From Udeniomyces pyricola (lineage: Eukaryota > Basidiomycota > Tremellomycetes > Cystofilobasidiales > Mrakiaceae), in contig BCIK01000006.1 in assembly GCA_039545295.1 (NCBI GenBank), positions 248,001 through 312,000 on the forward strand: a stretch of DNA of 64,000 nucleotides. The letters are read 5' to 3'. Of this stretch, positions 47,425 to 59,300 are shown in pieces. A program made the position numbers and the translations under genes. The notes beneath the pieces were generated by a model. That model was not told the origin of the DNA. It was given only the letters and a program-made list of their open reading frames with translations, and did not search any database. The number at the start of each line of letters is the position of its first letter. Within the stretch, counting starts at the first letter, position 1.

Positions 47425-49136
47425 ATGCCACCTAGACTCTGTCAACTTTGCCAAACCTCGCGTGCGATCTTGAAACGACCCAAGACGTCGCAGCAAGTCT
47501 GCAAGGCCTGCTTCTTCTACGTCTTCGAAGAGGAAGTTCACAACACCATCGTACAGAACGAGTTGTTTGTCCCTGGCGATCGCGTTGCTATCGGGGCGAG
47601 TGGTGGAAAGGGTAAGTTGGACATGAATCATGCAAACCCCATGGGCTTCTCGGTGTACATACACTTGTCGTTCAAGGATCAAAGTGGATCCGGAACTCCC
47701 CCTTCCCTCTTCGCTATAGAATTCTGCTGACCGTAGTGCTTTACCGGGCATGTTGTGCACCTTGCAGATTCCACTGTTCTTGCTCATATCATGAAGACTC
47801 TCAACGACCGATACAACTACGGTCTCGATCTCTTTCTGCTCTCCATCGATGAGGGCATCACTGGTTACCGAGACGATTCGCTCGAGGTCCGATCCACTTG
47901 CCTCTCCTTTCATTCTCATCTTCTTGACCCTAGGGTCTCCTCGCTGACCGCTTGCGGAATCTGATATGCAACATGTCTCCAGACGGTCAAGCGGAACCAA
48001 CAGCAATACGATTTGCCACTCAAGATCCTGTCCTACGACGAGCTCTACGGTTGGACTATGGACCGGATCGTGGAAACAATCGGCAAGAAGAACAACTGTA
48101 TGGCCTTCAAGCTTGCGGCTGGCTTGAACCGATCTGCCGCTCGCATGGCATCTGTGATCAGGTCTTGCTTGGTGATTGTGTACTGACCACACGTATACTA
48201 CGAATCGGCTGACTCAAAACAGGCACGTTCTGCGGCGTGTTCCGACGTCAAGCTCTAGACCGTGGAGCTGCTCAACTCGGGGTTGACCATATCGTCACTG
48301 GCCACAACGCCGACGATATCGCAGAGACGGTTCTCATGAACAGTTCGTCTCGTTGTATTCTCCTTTTGGTCTCCCTTCGTGAGTGCGCGGTTGTCAGCCA
48401 TGTATGCTAGAAGCTGACACGCTATGAGGATTTCTTGCTGTCTCCGCACCATACTGCCTGTATAGTCATGCGAGGTGACATTGCCCGACTCTCGAGATGC
48501 ACGGATATTGTCACTAAGGGAGAGGACACTATCAAGCGCAGCAAGCCCTTCAAATACGCGTATGAGAAGGAGATTGTCATGTGCGTCACGTTCTTCTTCC
48601 CCTCTCCTCTCTCCATCTTCTCTCTTCTCGCAATGTCGTTTCTTTCTTCCACTCACCAATCCGATATCGGACTTGGTACCCGCATGGGATGGGTCAATAT
48701 AAAACTCACATTTTCCCCCCTGATTTGCATCTCAATCAAGGTATGCTTATTTCAAACGGCTCGATTACTTCTCGACGGAATGTATATATTCTCCCGAGGG
48801 TACGTTATTTGTTCCCCTCGTGCCTTTCCCTTGGCCTCTCCAAATTATGAACAAGGATCTGCCCTGATCCTTGACCTTTCAATCAATATAATTCTCCCCC
48901 CCCCCCCTTCCCTTTCACCACCTTGCTATATCTTTCAACTCCCCCGCACAGCCTACCGAGGTCATGCAAGGGTCTTTCTCAAGGATCTGGAAGCTATCCG
49001 CCCATCGTCTATCATTGACATCATCAAATCGGGCGAGACGTTCGTTCTCGCAGGCGAAGTGAAGAAGGGGATGAAGGCCCAACGTTCGTGGGGCTCTTAC
49101 TTTACTTTCTTTTTTTTTTCTGGCTTATTCGGGACT

Positions 49137-49175
<39 letters not shown>

Positions 49176-49704
49176 CCCTTGTTGCATCTTGACGTCCTAC
49201 TCCAGAGATACAGCGGAACTTACAGACCACATTACCTTGCCTTTTGCTTTGTCTTGCACTCTCATGAATGTAGAAACTTGCCTGAGATGCGGCTATATAT
49301 CCTCCAACGACCTATGCGTTAGTTCTGATCATGATTCTACAGCTTTCATTGACCAAGCCGAATCCAGGCAAAGTCAACCTATAACTCATTATCTCCTCCC
49401 TTCCTCTCCTCCCCCCTCCCCCCCTTTTCTCTCTCCTCTTTTCCTCCACCACCATCCGACTCATCTTATAACTCTTTCCAGAAAGCATGTGCTCTGCTCG
49501 AAGGGCTCGAGTCAGGTTTGGACGCTGCTGCCCTCGTACGTTGGAGTCGAATTCCTATCTCTCTTTATTGTTGTTTTTCCTCCTTGTCGTCTTCTGCTCC
49601 TTGGGCCATTTTTGTTTTGTTTGGGTGACGCCATCGTTCTCGATTTCATCCCTCGTATTTTGGAAAGGAGAAGAATAAAAAATAATCTGAACGCTCTTGT
49701 TTGG

Positions 49705-49736
<32 letters not shown>

Positions 49737-50297
49737 CTCTCTCCTTTTCATCCTCTCGTCTCCTGCTTTTGCATCTTCTAGAAAAACACCCAAAAATCTC
49801 AGAGCGGAATCCCGACGGCGGGACAACGAGTCATTCCCTTTTTTGACCGTCGACCGGGCAAGCAACAACAACAACAATCACCATCATCATCACAACCATC
49901 TCAGCAGCAGCAGCAGCCGCCGCCTCTTGACTTGACGATTCCGCCTGGTTCGGTTGGTTCTTGTTCAGGTGAGATGGGTGTTAATGTTGATCTAGCTTCA
50001 TCATCGACGTCGTCGTCGTCTTCGGTCGTCATCTCACCACGCTCGACGTCGACGTCGACGTCAAGAGCGACGACGACTGATCCCGCCCGAGCGAAACTCT
50101 CCGTCGGTCTCGAAGGCGAAGCCGACGATGGGAACGAGACGGAACGGGAGGAAGTGCGTCAGGCGTTGGCATTGAAGAAGGCGATCGAGAAGGTGGATGG
50201 AGCAGGTGCATCATTGGGAAGAGGGGAGGAGAGGGGTTCATCGACGGCCGTAACGGGGTTGGTCGACAAGGTCAAGGAACTGGTCGTTGGAAGATGA
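47425..50297 (+). CDS. NCS6: Cytoplasmic tRNA 2-thiolation protein 1 (NCS6/CTU1)
   Basis: PP-loop ATPase which, with Ncs2/CTU2 and the sulfur carrier Urm1, thiolates U34 of Lys, Glu and Gln tRNAs. It starts at ATG 47425 ([20 protein letters not shown]) with zinc-binding CQLC and CKAC pairs. The PP-loop is completed across an intron: AIGASGGK joins [16 protein letters not shown]. Then come [65 protein letters not shown] and [13 protein letters not shown]. The C-terminal zinc site is [15 protein letters not shown] joined to [18 protein letters not shown]. The frame then continues for about 165 residues of Gln-, Ser- and charge-rich sequence ([39 protein letters not shown]) to the stop at 50295-50297. 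About ten exons; several introns contain (TC)n or poly-C runs. The core is full length; the tail is longer than usual. Confidence 0.9.
49139..49172 (+). repeat. (TC)n microsatellite in an NCS6 intron
   Basis: About sixteen CT units on the sense strand of an NCS6 intron. A second run of similar length lies at 49708-49742 in a later intron. Confidence 0.85.
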
Positions 50298-50582
50298 GAT
50301 TTCACTTTTTTTAAGTTCACATAGACGTATATATATATATATATATACATGTGTGTGTGTGTGTGTGTGTGTGTTACGCCATCACGAACATCGCCTAGTT
50401 CCATCTATTCATCCGGTCCAGAATCATATCGACCAAGACCCGGAATTTGGGTCAAGTCGATTCGCGATCAGTTACAACAAGAGCCAAGTTAGAAGAAACC
50501 GGCCGGAGAGAAATGAACCGCGAGGGCCGGCCGATGTATCAGGCTATGATTGTACGGATCAACACTGATACAAACCATAAGA

Positions 50583-50617
<35 letters not shown>

Positions 50618-50939
50618 CATATCTCAAAAAGGAGAATGGATGGGGACACTGATAAATTTTTTTTATTGATGAAATGTGCCCATTCCGTTTCTTCTTTGTC
50701 AGTTTTATTTGAGTGTTGTACGGGTTCGTCGGACGCCTTTGAGGACGACAGGGATGAAGGCTGGAAGGTCGAAAGGGAGGTAAGACGAAGAAAGATGGAA
50801 CGTCAACGTGATGGTCGAACGAAGGCCGGAAAGAGAGAAGGGAAGGCGGAGGAAGGGGGGGGGGGAGAGAGAGAGAGGGAGAGAGAGAGGGAGAGAGAGA
50901 GGAGAGAGGGGATGAGAAAGGAGAAGAAAAAGACAAGGT
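50298..50939. other. Convergent 3' region with AT/GT/CA and GA repeats
   Basis: This lies between the NCS6 stop and the histidine-phosphatase-like stop. It contains (AT)n(GT)n at about 50330-50373, (CA)n(AT)n at about 50585-50622, a G11 tract (50855-50865) and GA-rich repeats (50866-50915). No gene is supported. Confidence 0.65.
50330..50373. repeat. Compound (AT)n(GT)n microsatellite
   Basis: About ten AT units followed, after ACATG, by about eleven GT units, beginning 33 bp after the NCS6 stop codon. A mirror-like compound (CA)n(AT)n lies at 50585-50622. Confidence 0.9.
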
Positions 50940-53605
50940 TCAATCAAACCAGCCTCTCTCTCTCTCTCTTTCTCTCCTCTCGAGCTGATTGACGAGAATC
51001 AGAACGGAAAGTTGCGGGGGTTTTTCATAGGACGAACCTCCTGTAGGTGCACTGCAAGGTTTATGGGATGTCTCGTTGAAGAACGAGGCGATGGTGCCGC
51101 CGTGACCGACGAGGCTGATATCTGGATTTCAATCGATCACACCAGGAAGAAAGCGGGAGGGAGAAGGGGGTTGATCGAGGAGAGAGGGGTAATCATACGA
51201 AGGAGGGTTATATCATGATAGGGAAGCAAGAGTCAGTAAGATCTGAAAGGTATGTGCAACGTGTACAAGAATGGTTCCGGGGTAGGAGCGCCAAAGGAGC
51301 AGAGGAGGGGTAAGGAAACAGGGGGGGGGGGAGGAGAGAACGGTTACAAGTTTTGTCAGAGTGGGAATTGAAGAGTTCATCGAGAATGATCCGGGTACGA
51401 GACCGCTGGGATTCTGGCTGAGAATTGAGGAACATATGGGAGGAACAAGGGAAAGGAGATGAAAGGGGGGGGGGGGAAGAGATGGAGGATCGTAAGAGAG
51501 AGAGAGAGAGAAGGTGCTTGAAGGAGTCAGCCATCTGAGCACTGCCATCTGAGGACACAACAGCGGCTTTATCATTCGAAGCGGGGAGCCGAGATGAGAT
51601 GGGACAGAAATCGTACGGAACGGAGAAATAAGAAGAAGACGGGAGAACCAGACATCGCTGCCAAAAAAAGAGAGAGAGAGAGAAAAACGAACTGTCTCCC
51701 GATCCGTGGGCGTCCAAAGCTTATCGTGGATCGAAAAACCAGGTTCGAAATCGAAATCGAGCGCCGTCGTAGGGGCTGAAGGGTTCGAAAACGTCGTGGT
51801 GAGGTAGTAGGCTAGGCATCGCGAAGGCAAACGGATAGAAAAGCGATACAGAAAGAAGCAAGGAATCAGGGAGGGATGGACATCACGGTTGGGTCTGGCC
51901 AATCTCTCTCGGGTAGTCGAGACCCAAGAAGAGCAGAGAGGATAGGAAAGAGAGTGGTAGAGATCATTAAACTGACAAGTTGATCGAGCGTCACACGTGT
52001 GATACCCAATAGATTCGCGAAGGTTCTCTTTGAATCGAGGTCGAGGACGCACATCTGTATCCAAGTATGAGGACGAGGTTTTGTAGGCTGAGGTGGTATG
52101 AGTGGTGCGAGACGCCGAACGGGTGAAGGGAAGGTTTGAGTAGGTATAGTTGAGCGTTCTGTATATTATTGGAAGACAGCGAACCGGTGGGGGCAGATTC
52201 GATGGAGATATCAGAGGGGAAGGGTCAATCGAGAACTCGAAACACGGGGAACCAGACGAAGTGGCATGTCAAACGAACTGGGCTGCCCGACTAAGCGGAC
52301 TCGACCACAACAACTCTGGCAACGGAGGCCCCATCTCTTCCGCGTTGATAGGTATCGACTTTCCAATTGAAGGAGCCTGAGAAAGCAAGAGGGGTGGAGA
52401 TGACGATGAGGTCGAGGATAGTGACAGTTCTTCAACCCAGACGCCGTTGACATCTTTGGCTTGTTCGATGCCGAGAGGCGTAAGGTGGGGATCGGGACCC
52501 CATGTGAGAGTCTCGTCGGTCTACTCGAGGATGTGTTCGGAGTTCAAGAGCGTAAGTTGAAGAAGAAAAAAAGGTATCAGGATGAGCCCTTGATTTTTGA
52601 GGATCATGTGAAAATTGAGGAAATGGAGCAAGCAAATGGGTTCGAGGTTGGGGATAGACTAGCAGCAAGACGGATGACGTACGTAGAGGAGCGAGTAGTA
52701 TTCGTTCCATGCCTATAACCAACAAGCAAGAAGCTCAGTGCCGGCGTCAGGCATGTAGAATCATAAAGGAGCGCAGAGAAAGACTGGGACAGAGCATCGT
52801 TGAAGGAGAACTAACCGCAGTTCCGTATTGGCTTTCAGCGACGTTGTGATATCCCTGACCGTGTCGGGAAAGGTAAACAACCTTGTACTGGGTGTCGCTA
52901 GGAGCCGTATCTTGAAGCTCTTGAAGGGTCGTGATTAAGTTTGCGCGAAAGAGATGTGGGATAGCAAGGGCGATGAGCATATGGGCAGGGGAAAAAAAAA
53001 GTTCAACGGCCAGGGGTAGAGAGAGCACCGACCTTGGATGCGACGACGAAAGTTTGCCCATCGCTCAGGAGAATCATTTATGAGACCAAGTCTAGGGAGG
53101 ACCTGTACGTTTGAACCGAAAGCTGGGCATATGAGATGACTGGAAAACATCACGGCAGTGAAATGGGCTGTCCGGGAGCTAGCCGTTGAAGATGAGATGA
53201 TGTAATCCCACGCACGGCCTTGTCAACCTTTGCGTCCTTTGGATTGTCTTGAACAAAGAACCCTTCGACAACCGAGTATTCCCATGAGGGAGACATGCCG
53301 ATGAGCCTCAGCCACCACAGCCATGCTGGGCTGTCGGGCTTGGGAATCCAGAGGCAGACAACCATGACGCCTATCCAGAGTTGAGCCAAGCTTGTAACCA
53401 AGGGGCTCAACCAAGAGCAAATGGGGTCTTGCCAACGTTCTGGCAAGAGTTCAAGAAGTCCTTCGGCCTTAAGCATTAAGGAGACGATGAAAAGAACCGC
53501 CCAGACGAGCAGGCGCTTTTGGGCGCCATTGGGTGGCGCGGTGAACGTGTGGAGGATTGGTCGGAGGCTGTAGGACGCCTGTGAGGAAGCGGATGATGGC
53601 TGCAT
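50940..53605 (-). CDS. Histidine-phosphatase (phosphoglycerate mutase-like) protein with N-terminal membrane segments
   Basis: Histidine phosphatase superfamily, resembling fungal Pmu1-type proteins. It starts at ATG 53605 (MQPSSASSQASYSLRPILHT). Two hydrophobic segments follow at about residues 30-55 (LLVWAVLFIVSLMLKAEGLL) and 70-90 (TSLAQLWIGVMVVCLWI). The catalytic part begins WEYSVVEGFFVQDNPKDAK, then VLPRLGLINDSPERWANFRR. The active-site RHG is in YKVVYLSRHGQGYHNVAE (about 52830-52880). Later exons: TPLGIEQAKDVNGVW, LLWSSPLSRAAQF, RFKENLRESIGYHTCDARST, DKLWTPTDRET and RIILDELFNSHSDKTC. The second catalytic His is in ISLVGHGGTIASFF. The end is SVLILVNQLERRERERERGW...; stop 50940-50942. 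The ENLRE..G.HTCD block is typical of the Pmu1 group. The substrate is unknown; the membrane module is the odd part. Confidence 0.8.
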
Positions 53606-54328
53606 AGAGAGGGGCTCGTAGGGAGACGGTGAGGGCGACGAGACGATGGATAACGTTGGGTAGTCTTGGGTCTAGCGAGGGGTGTGGACCTGTATGAACT
53701 CAAGGAGGCGTCGACTGTCGCAAGATGGGGGTGGTGGATGTACCGCGTTTGAAGCGGTTGCGGGACCCGGAATGACGCACGGGGATGGCCGCCAACCCAT
53801 GAACGACGTGCATGGCTCACATTGTCATGACCAAGAGGTGACGTGCATGGAACGTAAATGGTATACAGTGCCAAGACAGGGGTACACAATATGGTTGGCC
53901 GAAATGATGTTTTGTGTCATTTAATACCCAGATTCACTGGGATACCCTTCCTTCGGTTCATTTGCTTATAATTCAATCACTCGCGGGATACCCTCCGGCC
54001 TAGCGCAGCGCTAGTGCGAGTTGCACGTTGTGCGTCGACATATAGGACCAAACGTACTCGCATGCACTCCAAACTGTAACGATCACAACGATATGAGGCT
54101 TTAGTCGAAAAATTTAAATACGACCAAGAGCAACCTTGGAAGAAAACAAGAAAGAACATGGTGGAGAGGCATCAGGCATCTATCTAGAGAGGGAGAAGAA
54201 TCGTGTGTGTATATGTGTGGATGTTAAGCAAGGACGAGGGATACGAAGTAAGACAACAGACGTCTTGTTTCCCTTTTCCCTAGGAAGCAGTCACAAATAA
54301 AGGAGAAGAAAAGAAGACCTGACAAAGT
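53606..54328. other. Intergenic region URA6 3' / phosphatase 5'
   Basis: This is about 720 bp between two tandem minus-strand genes; the phosphatase promoter lies next to 53605. It has a GT/TA-rich stretch (54200-54225). No gene or named site is seen. Confidence 0.5.
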
Positions 54329-55894
54329 CTACTGAGCTTTGGCAAGGATGCCGTCGACGGCCTCGCGGACTTTAACGTAGACCTCCTCCTTGGTGCCAAA
54401 CGCCGGGATCTGAGTCGAAAGGGATACCGAGAGAAAAGATAAGATGACTGTCAGTTTCGGTCGCGACAAGAAGTGAAACGATGATAGACGGGGAGATAGG
54501 AAAAAGTTGACGATATAAATGTAGGTAGGGAGGGAGGGTAGAATCCAAGTGAGGAGATTAGCCAACGAACTTCGTAAACTTTGTTGAGTCCACGGTAGTA
54601 ATCGACGACGGGCATCGAAGTCTCGACGAACGTCCCTAAGAAAAAAGACATCAAGATCGAGAAAGGTTGAAGTGAGAGTTAATCATGCATTCAATGGCGT
54701 TTTCTCCATTCGCCTCATCGCTATCGGATTCTTGTGATCTCTTCAAACTCACTGAACCTCTTCATGATGCTCTCTTCGTTGTCGTCCGCCCTGCCAGAGG
54801 TCTTGCCTCTCTCCTTGAGCCGAACGAGCATGACTTCCTCAGAGCACGAGAAGAAGATGACGGCCGCGGACGGGCAGACAGAGTCGTCGAACTTGTGCGC
54901 CTGATCCATCTTACGCGGGAAGCCATCGACGAGGAATCGAGGAGTCATGCCCACTAGAAGATATCATGAGGTGGCATCAAGAAATGAGAGGAACAGGGTC
55001 AGCCAGAGCACGTTTGGAAGGCGAGAGTCAGACATAAAGGAGAATAAAAAGGATATAACAAGAAATCACGGACCGGGGAAGGCATTGGGGGTGCTGAGCT
55101 TCTCAGTGATGGCGTTTTGGAGGAGCTATTTTGTCAGTCAAACAAAGCAAGCACGTTTCTTAGCATCTCTTTTCAATGACGTATGCTTTGTGTGTCGAAT
55201 AGAAATACATACGAACCTTGACGGTGACCTCCATAGGGACGATCTGGCCCTCTCGGATATATGACTTGATCATCTCGCCGTACTCGGACCCCGGTCGGTC
55301 CTGCTCGGCTCGAAGAAGATCACCAGCTAAGATTTATATGGACATGGATGTTCGGTTGAGTCTTCTCCTTGTATATGGCGTTTGAGACGTGAAAGGGATA
55401 GGGAGGAAAGTCTGAAGAACGTAAAGGGGGGGGGGAAGACAAGATGTCAAGGCCGGCCACTCACCCGAAAGATGAACAAAGTGGTAGTCGGCAACAAGGT
55501 TGGCGCATTGAGTTCCCTTGCCTGAATTAAAAAGGGTAGGAAAAGCTTGTTGAGCATGCCTTGAAGCTGCGAGATCATACGGTCGCTAGGAAAGGGAGGG
55601 GGGGGGGGAGAGGGAAACAAACGACGACCCACCGACTCCGGGTCCGCCCAAGACAAACAGAACGGTGACCTCCTTGGCGCTGAACACGGGAGTTTCGACC
55701 GGGGTGGCAGTGGAGGCAGGCTCGGGGATGACGGCAGTGGTGGTAGCAGTGGGAGTAGCGACAGCGACAGGGGTAGCAGTGGTGGTGGTGGTGGTAGTAG
55801 CGGTAGGCGCCGCGGTCGTGGTCGAGGTAGGGGTGGCAGCGGGAGCGTCGGTGCCGATGTGAAGGGCTCTCTTGATGGATTCAATGACGGGCAT
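54329..55894 (-). CDS. URA6: UMP/CMP (uridylate) kinase with N-terminal Thr/Ala/Pro-rich linker
   Basis: Phosphorylates UMP and CMP (and usually dUMP/AMP weakly) with ATP in pyrimidine nucleotide synthesis. It starts at ATG 55894 ([20 protein letters not shown]). Residues of about 18-65 are a Thr/Ala/Pro/Val low-complexity linker encoded by ACC/ACT/GCT-like repeats. The kinase then begins [16 protein letters not shown]; an intron interrupts the P-loop and the next exon continues [20 protein letters not shown]. Further motifs: [55 protein letters not shown] (NMP-binding DGFPR), [20 protein letters not shown] (lid, with GRADD) and [19 protein letters not shown]. The C-terminus is [13 protein letters not shown]; stop at 54329-54331. 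Seven or so exons. The catalytic core has the usual length; the linker is an extension. Confidence 0.9.
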
Positions 55895-56326
55895 GGTGAA
55901 GGGAGATTGAATGGAGGAGTGAAGCGAGAGATGGACGGGTTGGAGATGGATGGATGTGGGTTGTGATGATGGTCGTAAAGGGGTTCGAGTGAAGCGGTGA
56001 CTAGTCGATCAGGAGGAAAGGACGACATAACATCATGAGGGCTGTGAAGCATGTGAAGGCGTCGTGTTTACAAACCTTGACAAAACGCACCCGTGAACTT
56101 CACGATTCTACACGCATAATGCATAATCTTCAATGTATATAGATCCTTCGGCCAAACTCATATTTCGAACGTACGTCTCCATACAAGGTCTCATGTCAAA
56201 CATTCACAACTGTCACCACCATCCACTGAAAAATATAGTAGTAGAAATAGTTCCGATCGTCTGCAGCAGCTTCTGCCCCTTGATCTGATCCAACCCAACC
56301 CATGATATAGAGTCACCCTCTGATCT
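55895..56326. other. Intergenic region ARP5 3' / URA6 5'
   Basis: This is 432 bp between tandem minus-strand genes. It includes the URA6 promoter and the ARP5 3' UTR. The part near 56090-56240 is AT-richer. No gene is seen. Confidence 0.5.
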
Positions 56327-59300
56327 TTATCCCGTTCGATAGTTTCCCCATCGATGCTCCTTGACGTACTGTAACCACACCAACGGAAAACAGAATCAAA
56401 ACCAAAAGTGATCAGCATCTCCTATCCAATCACCAGCGACGACAATCACTTGTAAAGTAACACTCCAAGCCCAGATGTCCAGGTCATCCAAAGGCCAAGA
56501 AGAAAAAGAAGAAAAGGAAAAAGAAAAGAAAAAAGCTGTCAGGCAAGCATACCTCTCCTCCATACTCCTCGTACTCCCGCTTGGTAATCTGAGCTTTCTG
56601 GAACTCGGCCGTCCTCGACCATTCTGCCATGCCCTTCCACGCGTCCAGTCTCGGATCGGACTGGGGACCAGTGATGCGAAAGTCGCTCCCGTACGGTAAG
56701 ACCGGTCGTAGTGTCGTCGATAGACGGGAGATGAAGCCGGGTATCGAAGAGGATCCTCCCGTCGCGTAGATCATCTGTGAAAGCCGAGGTCAACGATGGC
56801 AGGAGATCACACAGATGGGTAAATCACGGAGCAATCCAATCAGCTGCAAGAAGAAATAACAACAACAACAAAAGAAGAAAGAAGACGGCTGGCCATGTCG
56901 CGAGGTTGAGGAAAAAAGGGGAAACTGTCAAGCTACACGGACCTGCTGCATCTTTGCCTTGTTCTCTCGTCCCATTTCATTCAAGACATGCTCCACAATC
57001 TCCGCAATTCCCGCACTATCGAGCCCAGCCATATGGGGTTCAAACCAAACCTCTGGCACCCTCGATCGTTCGACATTGAGATGAAGTTGAAAGCTCTGCT
57101 CGACGCTCTCCGGATCGTACCCTTCGCTAACAGGCTGATCCGGAGCGAGACCTCGGAGGAAAGCGTTGAGGAGGGAGGTTTGTTGTTGGTTGCGCGACAC
57201 CAACGTTTCGGCATCGGTAAACGTCGGGTCATAGGCGAGAAGCTTGGCTTCGAGCGTGGTGATCAGACCGAGATCTTCTTCCTCGTCCTCTGTATCGTTG
57301 CCACCGCCCTAGACAAAGAGAGCGCGTTTTGTAGAGCACCGAATGTGAGCAACAGCAGTTAGCTGTGTGCACTGTATTCCGTCACGATAATGGAATCTTT
57401 GCAACTCCTTACGATTTCCCGATAGACTGCCCAATCGTCGTCCGTCTTTCCAAAGCCGTCGTCTATTTTCAGTCGATGACAGCAGAGACAAGAAGAAAGG
57501 AAGGAAAAAGAGAGAACCAGACCACCAACTAAGTCAATGTGGGGGCTTGCAGGCTCATAGAGCGTGGTCAAACGATCGAAGAAAAGGAGGGCTTACCGTC
57601 TCCCCCTCGTTTCCGCTTTTTCGCTGCACTCGGTCCCTCAGCAGCGAGATTAGCAATGGACTTCATTCGACCTTGGGCAGCGGCACTCTTGCGATCTCCG
57701 AGCGCCTCCTTCCGTCGTTTGCGGTCGCTCATTCGAGTGATTGTTGCCTGTGGACATCGACCCCGGAACCACGTGAACCGAACCGCATGGAAAAAAGGTC
57801 AAGCAGATAATTTAGACGTTAGTCAACCACACATTGGTATTCTCTAAAACACCTAGAGGAATCTCCCCCTCCCCCCCCCCCCCCCCCCGAGTCAAGCAGG
57901 GAAAGTCAATGTACCTCGTGTTCCTCTCGAATTCTGGCCGACCAGCTCGCAGGGTTGTTTATGCGTTCGTCCTCTTCTTGCTTCTCGAGCTCCTCCTACC
58001 CAAATTAAGGGTACGAGCGACGCGAGAAAGGAAGCCGTTCCAAGCAAACAAACACCAAGTCTCAGTATTAGGTATACAATGAGACCAGTATGCTACAACT
58101 GATACAAAAAACAGAGAGAGAGGGATCGTTTCTCAAGGCGAGGAATCAAACGCACCGCCTTAGCCTTTTCGGCAAGCTTCTCAGCCTTGAGCCGCATGCG
58201 AGCATCATACCCGGCTTTCATGAGTTTCTGACGACGCTTCTCCTTGATCTCATCTTCCGTCAGATCGGCGTCTGGTACGTCAACTAATGGGAAAGAAGGC
58301 TCTTCCTATCACACCAGTACGTCGGGAGAGCGGAGGGAGAAGATGGGGAAGGGGGAGAGGATAAGAGAAGATAGTCGAATCAGGGGGTGAGAGAATGACG
58401 ACGAATAGTCCACCGCCCAGGTTGAGAACAACATACCTCGGGCTCCGCATTCTCGCCCAGATCTTTCTTGCGAGCGCGTTTCATGGAGTCTTCGATCTTC
58501 TTGATGGCCGCCTCGAGCTCGTCATCGTCCTCGAAACCGGCATTCTCGAGCCGGGCCTGGACGCGAGGAACACGCAGAGAGATCAGCAGATGGTACGTTT
58601 GAATAAGTACGTTGAACTTCTAGAACATCCAAACGAACATGAGTCGAGGGATAAAAGGAGGCTAGAGTAAGGATGGGTGGCTGACCTGATAACTTGCTTT
58701 CTTCTCCGTCGCTTTAGCCGCTTTGAGTGCCGAATAAAAGGTCATGTCAGCTTCCTGTTTGATAAGCTGACAACAAACGGGTGGTCAGAGCGATGCATTG
58801 CGTCCGGGTAGGTAGCTCTGGTAACAACACAGCCGAGAATGAACAGGACGATCAAGTTCGACCAACGTCTGATCACGCACCTTTTCCAACCTCTGCTTCT
58901 GCTGCATCTCCTGCAATCGACGTCCATTCTCCTTCTTCTTCTCGGCCGCCCGCAGAAGTTCCTCCTCAGTCTTTTCTTCCACCACGGGCGCGACAAAGGG
59001 AAATTGCATGACAGTGTCGATTTCGACTAATCGGCTGGGATCGGCAAGCATGCGAAGGTCGGATTCGTAGTCCTGAGAGAAGTAGCAAGTCTCACGGTAC
59101 ATGAACTTGTGACGAGAAGATTAGGGGTACCAGTGGTGGCGGTGTTGTGACGCGTGAGCTACGGAAAGGATCTACATGCAGAATGAGGACGATAGTGCAA
59201 GCAGGTAGGGCGAGGCGGAACGAACTGTCGATTGAGCTGGAGTGACTTTGGTCGGGAACGTAGGGTACTTCATCTGTACGAGTTTCAGAAGGAGCTCGTT

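Noticed and set aside
47272..48192. 306-codon minus-strand ORF antisense to NCS6.
   Set aside because: It is a frame shadow of strongly conserved NCS6 exons; it has no family features of its own.
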